A DNA stretch of 64,000 bases from Zonotrichia leucophrys gambelii (taxonomy: Eukaryota; Chordata; Aves; Passeriformes; Passerellidae): NCBI RefSeq assembly GCF_028769735.1, contig NC_088169.1, forward strand, positions 40,772,729-40,836,728, read 5' to 3'. Positions 1-13,962 of the stretch are shown piece by piece. A program made the position numbers and the translations under genes. Under the pieces are notes generated by a model. It had not been told where the DNA came from. It made no database searches and saw only the letters and a program-made list of their open reading frames with translations. Within the stretch, counting starts at the first letter, position 1; each line of letters opens with the position of its first letter.

Positions 1-2344
1 GAATTTGCCAGTGAAATGTACTTGCCTTTACAATCTTCAAAGTTTGTCACTTTCTCCAGTTTTTGCTAGAGAAGCCTCTCAAACTACAAATCAAGATTTT
101 TTTGAGATAAAAATCCTTTCAATTTTACTGACATTAAGATGATTATTATGAAGTCACATTTTATGCAAGTTTCCTCTTAAAAGGAACAATGAAGTTCCAA
201 GTTCAAAAAATTGACAGGATAAAGTGCTTATTCTCTAACAACTAAAAGTTTTCACTTTCTTTGTTCCATGGAAAACCCAGTTCAGGGCTAACCCCATTTC
301 TTCCTTGATCCAACAATTTTGAATATTCATTGGAGAAGACAAAGATAAAAAGCATAACCCTGCTGAGTAAGAACCTGCAGCTTAGTGACAGGCTTTGCAA
401 GTTATCTATAAAGTCTATGCTCTGCTCCAAAAGATCTTGTCTAAAATGTTGCCACTTTTCATTGTTGGTTAAATGAGGATCACAAAATAAAATAGAAACA
501 AGTTATTAGATTTTCATCTTTAGTAAAAATTTAAAATAAGTCAGATCTAAAAAATGTATATAGTATGCCTTACTTAGGATACTCTAGTTAAGGTATATTG
601 TACTTCTTCAAGCTAATCACGCCTGAAATCATGAACAGAAATAAGAAAATACAAGCTGAGATTTCAACCATACAATGCTATATTTACCAACTGCAATTAG
701 TGAGTTTTCCCATTCTGCAGTTGCACTCTGCTGGCTTTTCAAATTCAATGGATAATAAAAGACATAACCACAACCACCTGGTTACATATTCAAATCAATT
801 CAATCCAGATATAAATAGCCTCAATGTAAAAACATGAATTCATAAACTGCTGAGAATTCAGTATCTTAGTTCACTGCTGGAATTAATTTCTTTTCAACAG
901 ACTGGTTGTCTAGAGAATACCCGTAATGCAGTAAATGAAAACATGTGTGTCACTGCCAGCAGTGAGAATTCATGAAATTGTAACTGATGGATATTAAAAA
1001 ACCAGATCTGTCATGGGAAACCAATGGTTTGGCAGTCACTGGAATAAGAATGATAAAGCTAAAGATTCCTGGGTTTGGCTGTATTTTCCTCTTATTTAAA
1101 AATGAAACAAATATTGTCTCATATGGAGGTCAATACCCCTTTATGGGGTATTTCCACAAAGATATGTTTTAAAAACAAAAGATTCCGTTTTTTCGCCTTG
1201 TTGCAAAAAGTGGATAGTGGATAAAATGTAAGGAAAAAGACTCGCCTATCTCTTTAATTTAAAGAAAAAGTATATGCACCTGAGCTTAAATCATTAAAAT
1301 TTCAAGGCAATTTTAAAAATTACAGGAGCAGTCTGAGAAATTGTTATTACCCTGTTCTGCAGATATCCCAAAAGAATTATACTTACACTTTCTTAACATT
1401 TTTTACAGTAAATTATTCAGGAAGAGGGATACTAGATGCTTTACAAACACTTAACTTTTAATAACTTTCCTGACCTTGCCAACAGCTGCTGATAGTATCA
1501 AGTTATACAGATAATTTGTCTTGCCTTTGCATTTGGGGTTCTCTTCCCTATTTAAGATATTTAACTATCATCTCCATTTCATAAATATTTTTGACTGCCA
1601 CAGTGCACCTGCCAATCAACAATTTGGGTATGCAGATGCCAGCAGGTACCAAAGTGAAACAGAAGAATCTGGCTACAGACAGAGAATGCAGAACAGCACA
1701 ATAGCTGCTGGTGCCAGCTACGGTTCTGCTTGCACTCAAAACAGCAACTGCTGCCTGGTTTAGTAGGTCAAGGTTAATGTGACAAAAATAATCAATGAAG
1801 TTAGTAACTCAATGTTTCTGACTCACTAAAACCCTTGTTGGGACTGTTTGCAACAAAAGTCTTGGAGCTGAGCTATTCTGGACTCTCAGAAAAGAATTTC
1901 TGCAGTGAGGGGGCACTTACATCCCTCTGAAGTGCTAGTTTCTTGCAAGCTGGGGGGGAAAAAGGAAGGCACATTAAACAGAGTGGGTCTGAGTAAATGT
2001 TATGATTAATCAGAGACAGTTTATTGAATAAAAGCATCCCAAACAAATGGCACATGAGATAAACCCAAGCTTAATATAGCTCTAGGGAAAAGAGTCCTGA
2101 CCGAGCCTCATATCTATTTATCAAAAGGTTTTGTAGCTTATGAAGCCTCATCCCAGAGGATTACAGTAGTGCTTGCAGATATCTTTTAACTGCTAGAAAT
2201 AAATGCAAATGCTTCGTCTTTGGCAAGGAACTCTGCTATAACAACCATAATTTCTCAAATTAGAGAAAACAGTTATTTTGTGATTACTGCACTCTGCTTC
2301 ATGTGGGGCCCTGCAGAGTGAGTGCTGGTACAGCCACCAACCAC

Positions 2345-2531
2345 CTGGAGATGGTGAGGGTGACCAAGCAGTGGCACAGGCTGCCCAAAGAGGCTGAGGA
2401 ATCCCCATCCCTGGAGGTTTTCAAAAGCCACCTGGATGTGTTCCTGGGCAATTTGTTCTGGGTGGTCTTGCCTGAGAAGGAAGGTTGGACAGATGACACC
2501 AGGTCCTTCCAACCTCAGTCTGTGATTCTGT
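2345..2531 (+). mobile_element. CR1 LINE 3' fragment
   Basis: The sequence follows the end of avian CR1: a segment like GGCACAGGCTGCCCAAAGAG, then a CCCATCCCTGGAGGT segment, then a GGTTGGACAGATGA segment, a CCTTCCAACCTCA segment, and a final TGTGATTCTGT from the 8-bp terminal repeat. It is 5' truncated, as most CR1 copies are, and noncoding. The left boundary is approximate. Minus-strand frames of 66-79 codons over it are antisense shadows. Confidence 0.85.
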
Positions 2532-2673
2532 CACATACTAAAAATATACTGTAATGTCATTTACTGATACACACATTCTCTCTCACTTTCTCTTTAAATA
2601 GTGTATCAATAAAACTGTTTGACTTATATAAAATCCAACTACTGCTCAAAAAAAAAGCATGAACAGCAATTTG

Positions 2674-3222
2674 AGGGAGGTGATTCTTCCCGTCCACTGT
2701 TGTGAGACCCCAGACTGGAGCACCACATCCAGCTCTGGGGTCCCCAGCAGAGAAGGGACAGGAACCTACTAGGGGGAGTACAGAGGAGATGATCAGAAGC
2801 TGAAGCATCTCTCCTGTGAGGACAAACAGCTGAGAGTCAGGGTTGTTCAGCCTGGGGAAGACAAGGGTCTGGGAAGACCTTGGAGCAGCCTTCACAAAAT
2901 AAAGGGGACCTGAAAGAAGGCTGGAGAGGGACTTTTTGCAAGGGCATGTAGTTATAGGACAAGGGGGAATGGCTTTAAACTGAAAGGCAGTACATTTAGA
3001 TTTTGTATTAGGAAGAACTTCTTTACTCTGAGGGTTGTGAGGCACTGGCACAGATTGCCCAGAGAAATTGTGGATGCCCCATCATTGGAAGTGTTCAAGG
3101 CCAGGTTGGAGGGGGCTTTGAGCAACCTTGTCTAGTGAAAGGTGTCCTCCCAAGAAAGGGGGGTTGGAACCATATGATCTTTAAGATCCCATTCAACTCA
3201 AACCATTCCATGCTCAGTGATC
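2674..3222 (+). mobile_element. CR1 LINE 3' fragment (about 550 bp)
   Basis: This is a longer CR1 tail. It includes the blocks around TGGAGCACC, TGTTCAGCCTGG, GGGACTTTTTGCAAGGGCATG, ATAGGACAAGGGG, GAAGAACTTCTTTACT and GTGGATGCCCC, ending near TTTAAGATCCC and AACCATTCCATG. The sense strand is plus. It covers the very 3' end of the second ORF and the 3' UTR, with many substitutions, and is inactive. A 164-codon minus-strand frame across it is antisense noise. Confidence 0.92.
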
Positions 3223-6200
3223 TGGAATTCAAAACAAGTTACCTAACTGTAGGAGAAAAATGAGACATTTTGGTAATTCTCAGGTTTATTTTGCCTATTA
3301 ACTGTATTCTTTTGATGCAACTTGCAGAGTTAGATTTGTTGCAGAAGTCTACAGCAAAGCTACCTCCCTCTCAGAAACCACAAAGAATTTTAGCTCCTGC
3401 ACTCAGTAATAAGTGCTGCTTCATGTCTGTGACTTCCTCTGCCCCCATGCAAAGGGGAAAAAATAGACTAAGGCCAAGATTCTTCTCTCTGCTCTTGAGC
3501 TTTTCCCATGTGGCGAGCAAGAGTTTGTGACAAACTGGCAGAACATTCTTGCTCCACTTCAAGTAGCTGTCCTGTTGTGAGAAAGTGCCGTTGTACAAAG
3601 GAACAGACGGAACTGGGATTCCTGGTTAATTTCCTTTTTCAGCTGGGGACATTAAAAGTCTGACAACACACAGAGTAAGAAAAAACAGGAGAGAGAGACA
3701 TTTAAGTGCTCCCAACACTTGGACCAGAAGTAAAAACAAGCAACTAAAGCTTCTTATTTTCTTCTTCCAAATGAAACTAGAGGCAATTTTTTTAAGTTAA
3801 CCTCTCTCATTATATCTGATTCTTCAACGTATGACAAATTCTTTAAAATGTTTTCCTTATTGCAGATGACACACAGATTACTCAGTAACAAATTGCAGAT
3901 CAAATTTATAACTGAAAAAACTCTGGTCTTCTTGGAAGCAAAACTATAAAAGAGCTACAGATTTTTAAAAAAATTGAATCAGCAATCCATATATCCTGCT
4001 GAACAGGATACCAAGGTCTTTATGACACACTACCTACTTGTGAGAGCAGCGAATGCACGTGTTTTGAATGGCCTCTCTGCTACTGCAGCTGCTTTCTTAC
4101 CAGTGGGATTTCAACCCTTCAGTTTATGTTAACATAAGATTAGCAGGGGTATGTGTTCCTCCTTCCCTCTTTTCCTCTTTCACACATAGGCTTCAGGCCT
4201 TTGAAGCCTCAAGCAGTTGCAAGTCTAAAAACAAGGACTGAAATTCCTTCACCTTGCTAAGAGAAACCTGAGATGTATCCATTGCCTCTTCTCTGAACAA
4301 CTGAAAAAGCACAAGAAAATTCCCAACCTTTCATGCAGCCTTTGCCTGAGGAGCTCTATGAGCAGCTGAAGTGGGGCTGCAAGCTGCAAAATAAACCTGC
4401 AAGCAAAGACTACACACGATGCTTGACAAGAAGCGAGGAGTTACATTCAACATCTCAATTAGTAGTTACATCTACATCATGCATCTACATTTATATATTA
4501 AATGTTCCCATATTTTTAATTACTCCCAGCATGACTACAATTGCTTCTAATGGAAGTTAAGGAAAAACAGACTTCAGATGAATGTACAACACAGTTCACC
4601 CAGCTCTGTAAGATTCTTTTGTGTTTAAGGCAGACTGGTTATTTGCATCAAACACTGCCTGATAACCCTAATTTTGTGAGGTGGACAATAAGATAGCACT
4701 AAATCCAGCACCTATTATATTAACCTGTAATCTTACACTGGAGCTGTAACTAGTTCATTTTGGGATCAAAAGAGTGTGGTGTTAGGCTGCTTTTATATTA
4801 ACAAATATGATTCACTGTGAACAAAGGAATGGGAGCTTAATTTAATTTTGCCAGTTTGGGAAGGGAGAGTAAACTGATACCACCATTCAAGTGTTTTTTC
4901 CAACTCTACCCAGGAGATCTATCAAAAGTAAATTAGGGGAAAGCAATTCACAGCAGTATTTCCAGCCTTTTCAAAGGTCAGTCCAGACCATGTGAATATT
5001 TAGTTATTGTCATAAATGGTGACCTGGATCTTGGACATCAAAGGTAAGTAAGACTGTGTAACCAAAGAGCTATATAATCTCAGTGCATGTTGAATGTTGA
5101 ACCTCTATGATGTTTGTTTCAAATACTTTCTAAGCACACAAAGCTGCATCACCAAAAATCCATACAGGCCTCACTAGTTACTGTTAATATCTTTATCTTC
5201 AGCAATCATGGAAAAAAACCGAAGAAGGTCTGTTCCAAAATACAGTGAAGGACACTGAAGAGCATTTACAAACACAGAACCTAGATCTGATTTGTCCTCT
5301 GAGTCTATATAAGAGGTCAGGATTCCGTCATTAAATTACTGAAAACATCTCCTGGACCACCAGTTTCAGTGCTTAAAGAAGAAGCTCCATTTATCAGTCA
5401 ATGGAGCATCCACACAGCATTTCCTGGGAGACTTCATTAGAGGAAGCATATAAGGAAGAACAGACTATAAAACAATGACCTGAGGCTTGTTTTGTTTCAA
5501 ATACCTGTACCTCAGCACATTTGGTCATCCACACCCAAAATACACACCTATTTCTGTGCTAATTTGTTGTGCCTTAAGGCTGTTTTCACCTGCTTGCTTT
5601 TTGAAAATGGATGATTGACTGAATAGTGTTTCATGTTGTTTCAAAACTCGCCTCAATGGCAAGCACTGTTCTTGTGTTCTCTCTTTCCTTAATTTGCCAA
5701 TTTAAGAATTCCTTTCTTTTCAATATATATTTTTGGTGACCCACACAGACATTTTGACATGAGCTGTATTTATTAGGACAAGAAAGGACAATCAAATTAT
5801 CTCCAGACTCCAGATTTTGTAGAACTGTCAGAGCACTATTCTAACCAGCGAGACACCACCACTCCACATGCTGTTTCAAGCAGAACCAACACCAGTGTAG
5901 TTACTTCACTTGCTTCCAACCTTAAAGTAACCACATTCTTGAGCTATCCCAAAGCACAGAGACTCTTGGATGGTAATTATTCATATTAGAGTCAGCCTTT
6001 TACCACTTTCCAGTTGGTGGCCTGGACAGACTTGAAATGTGTGCTTTCTTCTCTTATTTTTTTGGTTAACAGCCCACCTAGTTAAAATACTGCAAGAGTC
6101 TGTGCCTCTACTCTTCCCCAGCAAGCTCAGCAGGCACTCTGCCAACTCCTCCTTTTCAGTTGTGAGGGAGAACAAGAATATCCTGCTGCAGCAGCCAGCT

Positions 6201-9200
6201 GGCTACCTTCTCCTGTCAAGGACTTAATATACTTCCATAAAGTATTCAGCTGTTGCTGGATGAGAGACAGAGCGCTCTATAGTGCCTTCTTCAAACAGTC
6301 CTCCTCCTTGACTAGCACAGACTGAATGGATGAAAGAACCATATGCAAAGAAACAGGAATGAGGGTACAAACACAGCCTTCATTCTTTGGATAATCAAAA
6401 GTCACCTAATTCATCTTAACCTTTAAGCCAAATATTTTCTCTCCAGGACAAAGGCTCACCAGACGAAAGTTCAGGCGAATCTGAAAAACCTTCAAGCTAC
6501 TTACATATTATATTGTCTTCTCATCATACTTAGCTCAAGTTTGGCTCAACAAAAGCTTTCTTGTATCAAAGGTGAAAACATTTCCATTCTCTTAAAAGAC
6601 TGCAAGAAAACCAAAGATTTCCAATTTTGTTTTAAACATGAATATTCCCTTTCAAAGACTCTATCTCAAACACTTTATCATTAAGAAAATGCAAAAGTGG
6701 AAGAATAAGTAGGACTTGCCAATTCTTACCTTGTTTTCTTAATGAATAACGAATTCAGTCAGCACTGGAACTTCTGTTGCCATGGCAGCAGGAAGCCCAC
6801 CTTTCCAGTAATTTGGAATCACTTTGTTGGTCATTTCAGTCAGATGCTGGAAAACTTGCTCCAGCTACTCACTCTGCCTCATTTCCCAGCCCTTCTACAG
6901 ACATCCTGTCCTGCAGATGCCACCCTGCACCCTCCTCTCTCTGCTGCCCAAGGGTCAGCACTCACACAGCAAGCAATAAATACTCAGCATCCCAGGCAGC
7001 TCTTCCCTGGCAGCTGGCAACACGCTGGAATAAGGGCAGGAGCCTAGGAAATGAGAAGTTGGGCCCTGGAATGGGAAAAAGGGGCCAGGAGAGCCACAGG
7101 GCTCCTGCTCTGGTGTGAAGATGGGGGCAGTGGAGAGAGGCAATGAACAGATGTGAAGCCAAGTAGATTAACTCACTCAAGCAGCTGTGGCAGGAAGTGC
7201 CTGGTGAGAAAAGAAATCTCCCAATCTTCCTCCATTCTGAGAACTCAGAACATTAAACTGCCTCTCAAACAAACAGGTTCCAAAATTAAAACAACCCCAA
7301 ATCACTCTTCTGTTGATCATTTGAATTTTCAGAAGCCTAAGTTTCTTTTTAAACTGCTGCAGCTTGCAATATTTAAAAGCAATGGAACTGACATAAGCTG
7401 ATTTACACCACCTTACTGTTAAATTTACCACTTAGGTTCCACTTTGGAAGTCAACTCTCCACTGTCTTGGGATATGTGAAATGGCCTGTGCTGAGCTGGT
7501 GACTTTGGGTATTTTTAATGAAGATATTTTCTTCACTCAAATATATTTTAGATGATTGTAATTTGGATTCAATGTATTTCATAAAAGACCATTCTCCTGA
7601 CATCAACATTGATAATGCCAAATACAATTAAAAGGAGCAGGCAGTAATATTATGTCTGCACATACAACTTTATGGCTCTAATATGCAACTGTGCCTTAGC
7701 AGAATCTTAGGTACAGCCCTGAGTTCAAATTAATCATGTTAATGTAACAGACTTGCAATTTGCAGTAATTTCTAAGAGCTGCATCATTAACTTTCTGCTG
7801 TATGTAAGCATCAATAGGTGGCAATTAAAAAGAGGAGCAAGTGAGGGTTCTGACAGACTGCACTGTTGATTTCTAGTGCTCTTCCTTCATGTGACTGTGC
7901 CACACTGTGATGTTTAGGACACAAAAGCACCAGACCTCCAGTGTTTAAGTACAGACCAAAAAAATGAATTCAGGTAAGTCAGAGATTTGTACAAGTCCAG
8001 CACAATGCTTTCCTCCTACTCTGAGGTTTTTTTATACTTCTGCATCTTCAGAGGCTCCTTTTCCCCATCTATCCCACCCTTTTTCCATCATTCTCTTGTC
8101 TGCACTTGATCTGTCCCTAAAGCAGACTTGCCCTTTTCTAAACAAATTCTTCTTCACCTCACCTTCTCCTAGTCAGTCAATCACCACACAAATCACCTCT
8201 CAAAACACAATCATCACAGATAATAATAACTGGCCCATTTCTGTGATGCAGTTTAAACAGAATAGTTCAAACCTTACAAAGCTGAGATTAATATTACTTT
8301 CATCCATTTAGAGGAAGTAAAAGAAGAAGCAAACTGCTAGAACTTTCTGCTACGGAAAGAATGTGGAGATAGGAGGCATCAGCAAATCCAAAAGGGGCTT
8401 TGGGGAATAAGGAGAGAAAGGCAGAGGAGGAGTGAGTGGTTGTGACAGGTTGGGAGACAAAATGTTAAGCCAGCCTTTCTTAGTGCAGTGTTTATATTTC
8501 CATGAAATGATTTTATCAGAAAGGGTCAAGGAAACAGAAAAAAAGCAAGAAGGAAACAAAGCCAACAAGCTTACTATCTGTCATGCTAGAAGATGTTGCC
8601 ACACCTTCAGCTGTACCCCAGGGCTATCCTTATAGATGTACTTGTATCCTTACAGTTGTTGGCTGTATCCTCACAGTTGCAAGTAAAAGAGGACAAAGGA
8701 TCAACTCCAACCCCATCCAGAAATGGACATGCTGCCTCACAGGTCAGGATGAGCCCTTGCTCAGAGCTAGCCATAGCTCAGTCAGCTCTCCTCAGAGCAG
8801 CCTAAATCACAGCCAGAAACCCAGCCAACAGCTAAGGAACATGGAAAATCACAGGCCTTGGGCTCCAGCTCATTATCTGGTCCTCTCAGACACCAGTAAA
8901 GGAATGTAAAAGAAACTCACTCCTGGACTGAAGCTGAAAGTGAAGGCAAAGGCATTTCCTTTACAGAGAGGGCATTCCACTTGGTCCTACAATGCTTTTC
9001 AGGGCTATAACTCTACAATTGTGCCAAAAGAAGAAAAGTTAAAAACAACTTATATGCTAAGGTACAGAGCTATATACACACCCGAGCACTTCATACCCCA
9101 GTGCAGTGGTTTTCAGCTGATGGCAGCAAGTGCCCAGGAATTCATGGACCATTCCTACAAGAAGGGAGCTCCCTGAGTGCTATGGCCTTCCACATGCACA

Positions 9201-10890
9201 ACCTTTTCAAATGAATTTGCACAACCACTAGCCAGTCTTTGGGGCCTTCAAATGCCCCCAGAGGAAAACAGTGATAATTGGTGACACCTATTCACCTGAG
9301 AAATATCAATGTGAGGATCTGGTGGCTACAAAGGACAAATGGATTACCTAAGAGTAGTATGAGATTTCTTTAAAAGAGGAAGACAAGTTATTTATCTTCA
9401 GAAATAATCATAATTCACAGTCAAATTAGCCAGGCATCTTCTGTTAAAATGTCTAGCTAATTTGAAATTTAAATATTAATACCAAAGCTATCTACAGATT
9501 AAAAAAAAAACTGTTTGCATTAATTATTTTAGGTATTTAATTCTTTCATGTTGCTTTATTTTCAGATGAACAAATTTTATTTTCAAGTATTTAATAGGCA
9601 GTAGCTAGTGAATTAATGCTGAGTGCTGAAGGAGTTAACCTTCAGTTTAATTCTCAGTAAAACACTACTGCTGAGGACATGAGCTCTGGTTTTTTTCTTC
9701 CCCCATGGCATCCTAAATAGAAGCTGAATGCAAAATAAAAAAGAATTAAAAAATTAAAAACAAAAAAAAAAATCCAGAAAATACAAACAAACAAAAACCC
9801 AAAGCAAACGAAACAAAGTCCACACGCACACAAAAATGTCCCCACCATGTCCAAAACATACCTGGAATTTATTCACAGCTATACCTATACAGGAAATCGA
9901 TCACTCCAGTGAAACAAGCAACAACAGTGTTAGCTGACACTCAAAGACTTGTTCTCTCAGCCCAAGGAAATGCTGAACTGTTTCCTCAGTAACCTTTGGT
10001 CACTTCTCCTGGCTAGGTTGTGTGTATATGATCTTCCCTGTGAGGAAACATAAGCAGCACAGATCTGAAATGCTCTGCAGAAAAGTGACCTTTCCACTGA
10101 AAGGTATACATACATCCCTGTTCAAAGTTACAAAGGCATATATATCTGCTCAAAGTTACTCCTTTCATGGAACAGATACAGAAAGAAGTGGCAATGGCTC
10201 TACTCAGCCTACCTATCTAGGAGAAACAAAAGGATTACCTGCTTCTAATTCTACTTCTCTAATAACAGCAATCCAATGGCTTCACATGAAAAAATGTCTG
10301 AAAACTTAGCTCTTCCAAAGTTGGTGTGAATTCAGGTTTTCATGAGATCTTCAGAAGGGTTTGCTGACTTTTTTAAAGTGGATGCAGTTATTAAAGTCTC
10401 TCCTGTTCATAAAAGCTGCTCTCCTGCAGCTTGCTATTTCTACCTTGCTCTTCTTGAGATTTTGGCAAAGTCACAGAGTGGAGTATGTTGTGACACAATC
10501 AGCCGTTTGAAGCGTTTGCTTTTCACTTGAATTTTATTTTTAGAATCTCCCATAGTCTTTCAAAGCACACGTACCCACACTTTGACATGAAGTAAAAATC
10601 TATGAAGAAAAGCTGAACGATCTGACAAACTCTAGAACATAAGTAAGATCTCTCATTTATAAAATGACTACTGCCTCATTTCTTTTAGAAGCCCACAGAA
10701 ATGGCTGCATGGCAAACACTCATTTGCCATACAGAAAACCTGACAGTTTCTATCTCAGAACTACAAGTCACGGGCTTAAAAGTGTCAGATCTTCAACTGG
10801 TGACTCTGAAATCCAACTAAGGCTCTCAAAGTAAAAAAAGAACACATCAGTACTCAATTCTTACAGTTAAATGTTTCTTAGGGACCATCT
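3223..10890. other. Intron 2 stretch with no recognised gene or repeat
   Basis: This is unique-looking AT-rich intron. The short frames (60-115 codons) have no recognisable domains or splice context. Apart from the A-rich tract near 9.7-9.8 kb, nothing is supported. Confidence 0.7.
9735..9835. repeat. A-rich low-complexity tract
   Basis: About 100 bp is made of A runs broken by C, T or G, including an A11 run and ACAAACAAACAAAAACCC. A 66-codon minus-strand frame rich in Phe (9654-9854) is simply the complement of this tract. Confidence 0.85.
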
Positions 10891-10970
10891 GCTCACTGCT
10901 GGCCCTGCCTTGAGCCAAGAGCTGGACCGGACTACTTGCACAGTCCCTTCCACTCTGTATCATGCTGTGA
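10891..10970 (+). mobile_element. CR1 LINE terminal remnant
   Basis: About 80 bp resembles the last part of CR1: TTGAGCCAAGAGCTGGACC, then CAGTCCCTTCCACTCTGTAT and a degraded CATGCTGTGA terminal repeat. It is old and diverged, and the boundaries are approximate. Confidence 0.7.
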
Positions 10971-11949
10971 GCATACAAGTGGTTTCATGAAAACCATTGT
11001 CCTTTGCCAGCCACCACGTTTATCATTGACTGCAGAGGTGTTTCTGAATTACTCTGGAACATCTAAGACCAAAGATTACTGAGCTACATATACTTCTGGT
11101 TGCAGAGCTACTCTGTGTGAATCCAGTAATAAAAACTACTTGATAATGTCCTTTTATATTTGCTGACCTGTATCTTTATATCAAAGCTTTGACAAAGCAT
11201 TCTCTTTTACATCAGTTTGCATGTATTACCTTAATTAATTCTGCAAAATCCCTCTTATTTCAATTCTGTTCACCAAAATGGTTGTATCTGAGATTCATTT
11301 CAAAAGGCAGACCTCTCAGAGAGACTCCTGGATGACATCACCATATAATGTAACCCAGCTTATGTCCAGTAACTCCAATCAACCAGAGACAATGGAAAGT
11401 GGATGAGGATCCTGCTCATCCCTGCCAGCAAGCAGAAAGCAAGGTGTTCTCTAAATCACATTTAGATCACTCCAGATCCAGGACCTGCTGCTCTGCCCAA
11501 ATGTCCTCCTTGCAAAAGACTAGAGAGAGAGCTCTACAAGGAGCTATGCTTAGACCTGTCCACACAGAGGATACAAAGGTGAATGTTTACTAAGAAAGGA
11601 CAAAACTCCGATGACAGCAGGGAATAAAACTGAGCCTCTGCACTATGGAATGAAGCAATGAAACATGAAGAGTCACTGAAGAGCAAAAGGTCCCCCTTTA
11701 TGCAGAAAGAACTAGCCCCTGAATGCTAAGCAACACCTACACACAAATACATAGTACTCCACTATCTACTAAATGGAGATAATTGTAAATTCAATAAGAA
11801 CCGTATGAAAATATAATAGCATGAGAACAAGACCAGAATTATAAAAGCAAGGCAAACTGAAGAAAAAAAGAAGCAATTACTGCAGGTTCAACCAGAAAAC
11901 CAGGTGAGAAGGTAACAGTGAAAGAAATGAGAAGAAAAACTCCCTGCTG

Positions 11950-12400
11950 CTGTGCTCTGCATGAATATTTGCATCTGCCAACAGGCCATCAAAAAGCAAA
12001 CTGGCACTAAGTCATAATTCACCATTTGCTATTTATATTCTGGCAGCATTATGTTTGTGCAATTTCTATCAAAGCCTCCATTTTGGGGACGGGATAAGAA
12101 AAGGAGATATTGTAATCTACTTCTGCAACTGCTGTTTGTATTTGCTGAGTTATCTGGCACTTGATGTGTGCCTCATGCATCACTTTTTATTCAAAAATTG
12201 ACATGTTTATCCAAGAATGATTGTAACACGGTAGCCTGATTCAGATACACACAAAAGCTTTGGCAGACATTTTCAGCCATGCATTTTATGTGATTTACAC
12301 ATTGGCATGCAAAAGACAACATTTAATTGTGCGTGTGTATTGTAATCACAGCCTGGTGGAGGCAGCTCATTGGAGCAGTGGAGATAAGTCTACAGGTAAG
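11950..12400. promoter_or_regulatory. Candidate conserved noncoding element in intron 2
   Basis: About 450 bp has dense, non-repetitive motifs: an ATTTGCAT octamer (11967-11974), several TAATTG/CAATT-like homeodomain cores, GCATGCAAAAG, and no simple repeats or transposon blocks. The texture resembles developmental enhancers in vertebrate introns. This is an impression and not a measured conservation. Confidence 0.2.
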
Positions 12401-13927
12401 CAGCATATTAATAAGTTTCTGAAGGCTTTTAAATCTGGGAACTGGTGGAGGCCTTTATCCTGTACCAAGATAAGACACACTGCTTTAATCACTGCATCCT
12501 AGCTATAAAGGTTTCTTTAGATAATTTTAAGCTAGTCAAATTTCACTTTCAAACCACAAATTATCTTAGGTAAAAATTTGATATTTCCTCCCACTCTGAA
12601 AGTTTGAGTATGAATGAGAATGTGAGTATGCCATTGCAGAAAGCATCCCTAATTCTGACTGTAGATACAGCCCTTCCAGGTGATGAGCACTTTCTCCCCT
12701 GTGCAGCACTGCACGTGGCTTGTAACAGAGAGACCTGATACTGCACTAGGAAGGACATCACCACAGAATGGAGCTGGGTAAGGACCCAGGAGATACACCC
12801 AGGACTAATGCATCTTTCCACTGCTGTCTCCTGTTTCTTTGGAGAATACCAAATAGGAAGGAATTGAACCAGCAGCTCCAAAGGAGCTGCAGAGAGGAAG
12901 AGAACAAAAAGGATAAGCAATATAAGGGGGCGTGTTCTAGTGCCAATAAAGGAAGGAACAAGAGGTACCAAATGAGAAAATCAAGCAAGTGAACAAAACC
13001 AAGCAATTTGAACTAGAACTTGGCTGCTGATTCTGCTTGGTTTTATTGATGATGACAACCATTATATCAACGTCATTTGACTGCATGCAGGTGGTAAGGA
13101 TGTTCCTTATCTTGATATCCAGCTTATCTGTTTCAGGTATGAGGGATCCACATCTACACTGTATCTACAAATAATATATCACAGTATTTTTCCTTTTAAA
13201 CTGTATGATACTGTTTTATAGTTAAATGCTACATAAATTCAGTTGGACGCAAAGATCTTAAAGTCCTTCTCTGACCTAAATGAGACTGTGATTTCCTGTT
13301 ACTATTAGAACAGAAAAAGCAACATTAGGGATATACAAGCACCTCCAGAGAGCAATTAATCTCCTCCTAAAATACACATTTGAGACAGGCATGATGAGCA
13401 GTCTGTTCAATGTACCATACTTTCACCCTAGTATGGATTAAAATGATTAGCTGGGGCTCTGACATCTAGCTTTTAAAAATTTCAAGGATGGAAGAGGTGA
13501 ACCTCAGTCTCAGGGGAAGGATGCACACAAGAAGCAGCTGAGCTCTCCTCCTGCCTCTGACCAGAGGCAGAACATCCCTCCCATCACCCCTGGAACAGGA
13601 AAACACAGAGGTAGCAAAATCAGAGTTTGTACCACTGGACACCCACACATGTACAGTTTGAAGAGGAGAGATGGGAAACAGCTCCCACTGTTCCTTGGAC
13701 ATCTGTCACCTCCAAACAGGTGGCCCAAGGAAACAACCCGTAACTGGGGAGATGCCCATGCTCCCTACACAGATCATCCATTCAGTCTCCGCAGTACAGT
13801 GCAAATCAACTTACAGGCACAGACACTACTACCAAAATTACCAACATCATTTCACTGAGCCCTTCAGTCAGGGCAGCAGAGTTCACAAACGCTCCCACAG
13901 CTCCTCTGCATCCACAGCTGCCCTTCC

Positions 13928-13962
13928 TGAGCCAGCTCCATCCTCTGCTTTGAGCTGGCTCA
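13928..13962. repeat. Perfect inverted repeat (11-bp arms)
   Basis: TGAGCCAGCTC (13928-13938) and GAGCTGGCTCA (13952-13962) are exact reverse complements separated by 13 bp. The hairpin could form in RNA from either strand. It is too short for a microRNA precursor as it stands. Confidence 0.85.

Noticed and set aside
2557..3051. 164-codon minus-strand frame
   Set aside because: It is the antisense of the CR1 tail at 2674-3222.
12872..12890. Small hairpin (8-bp arms, 3-nt loop)
   Set aside because: Such short inverted repeats are expected by chance many times in 64 kb. There is no sign of a terminator or microRNA precursor.
12561..12971. 136-codon minus-strand frame with a hydrophobic N-terminus resembling a signal or membrane segment
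   Set aside because: There is no recognisable family and no promoter or splice context; the hydrophobic stretch follows from an A-rich complement strand.
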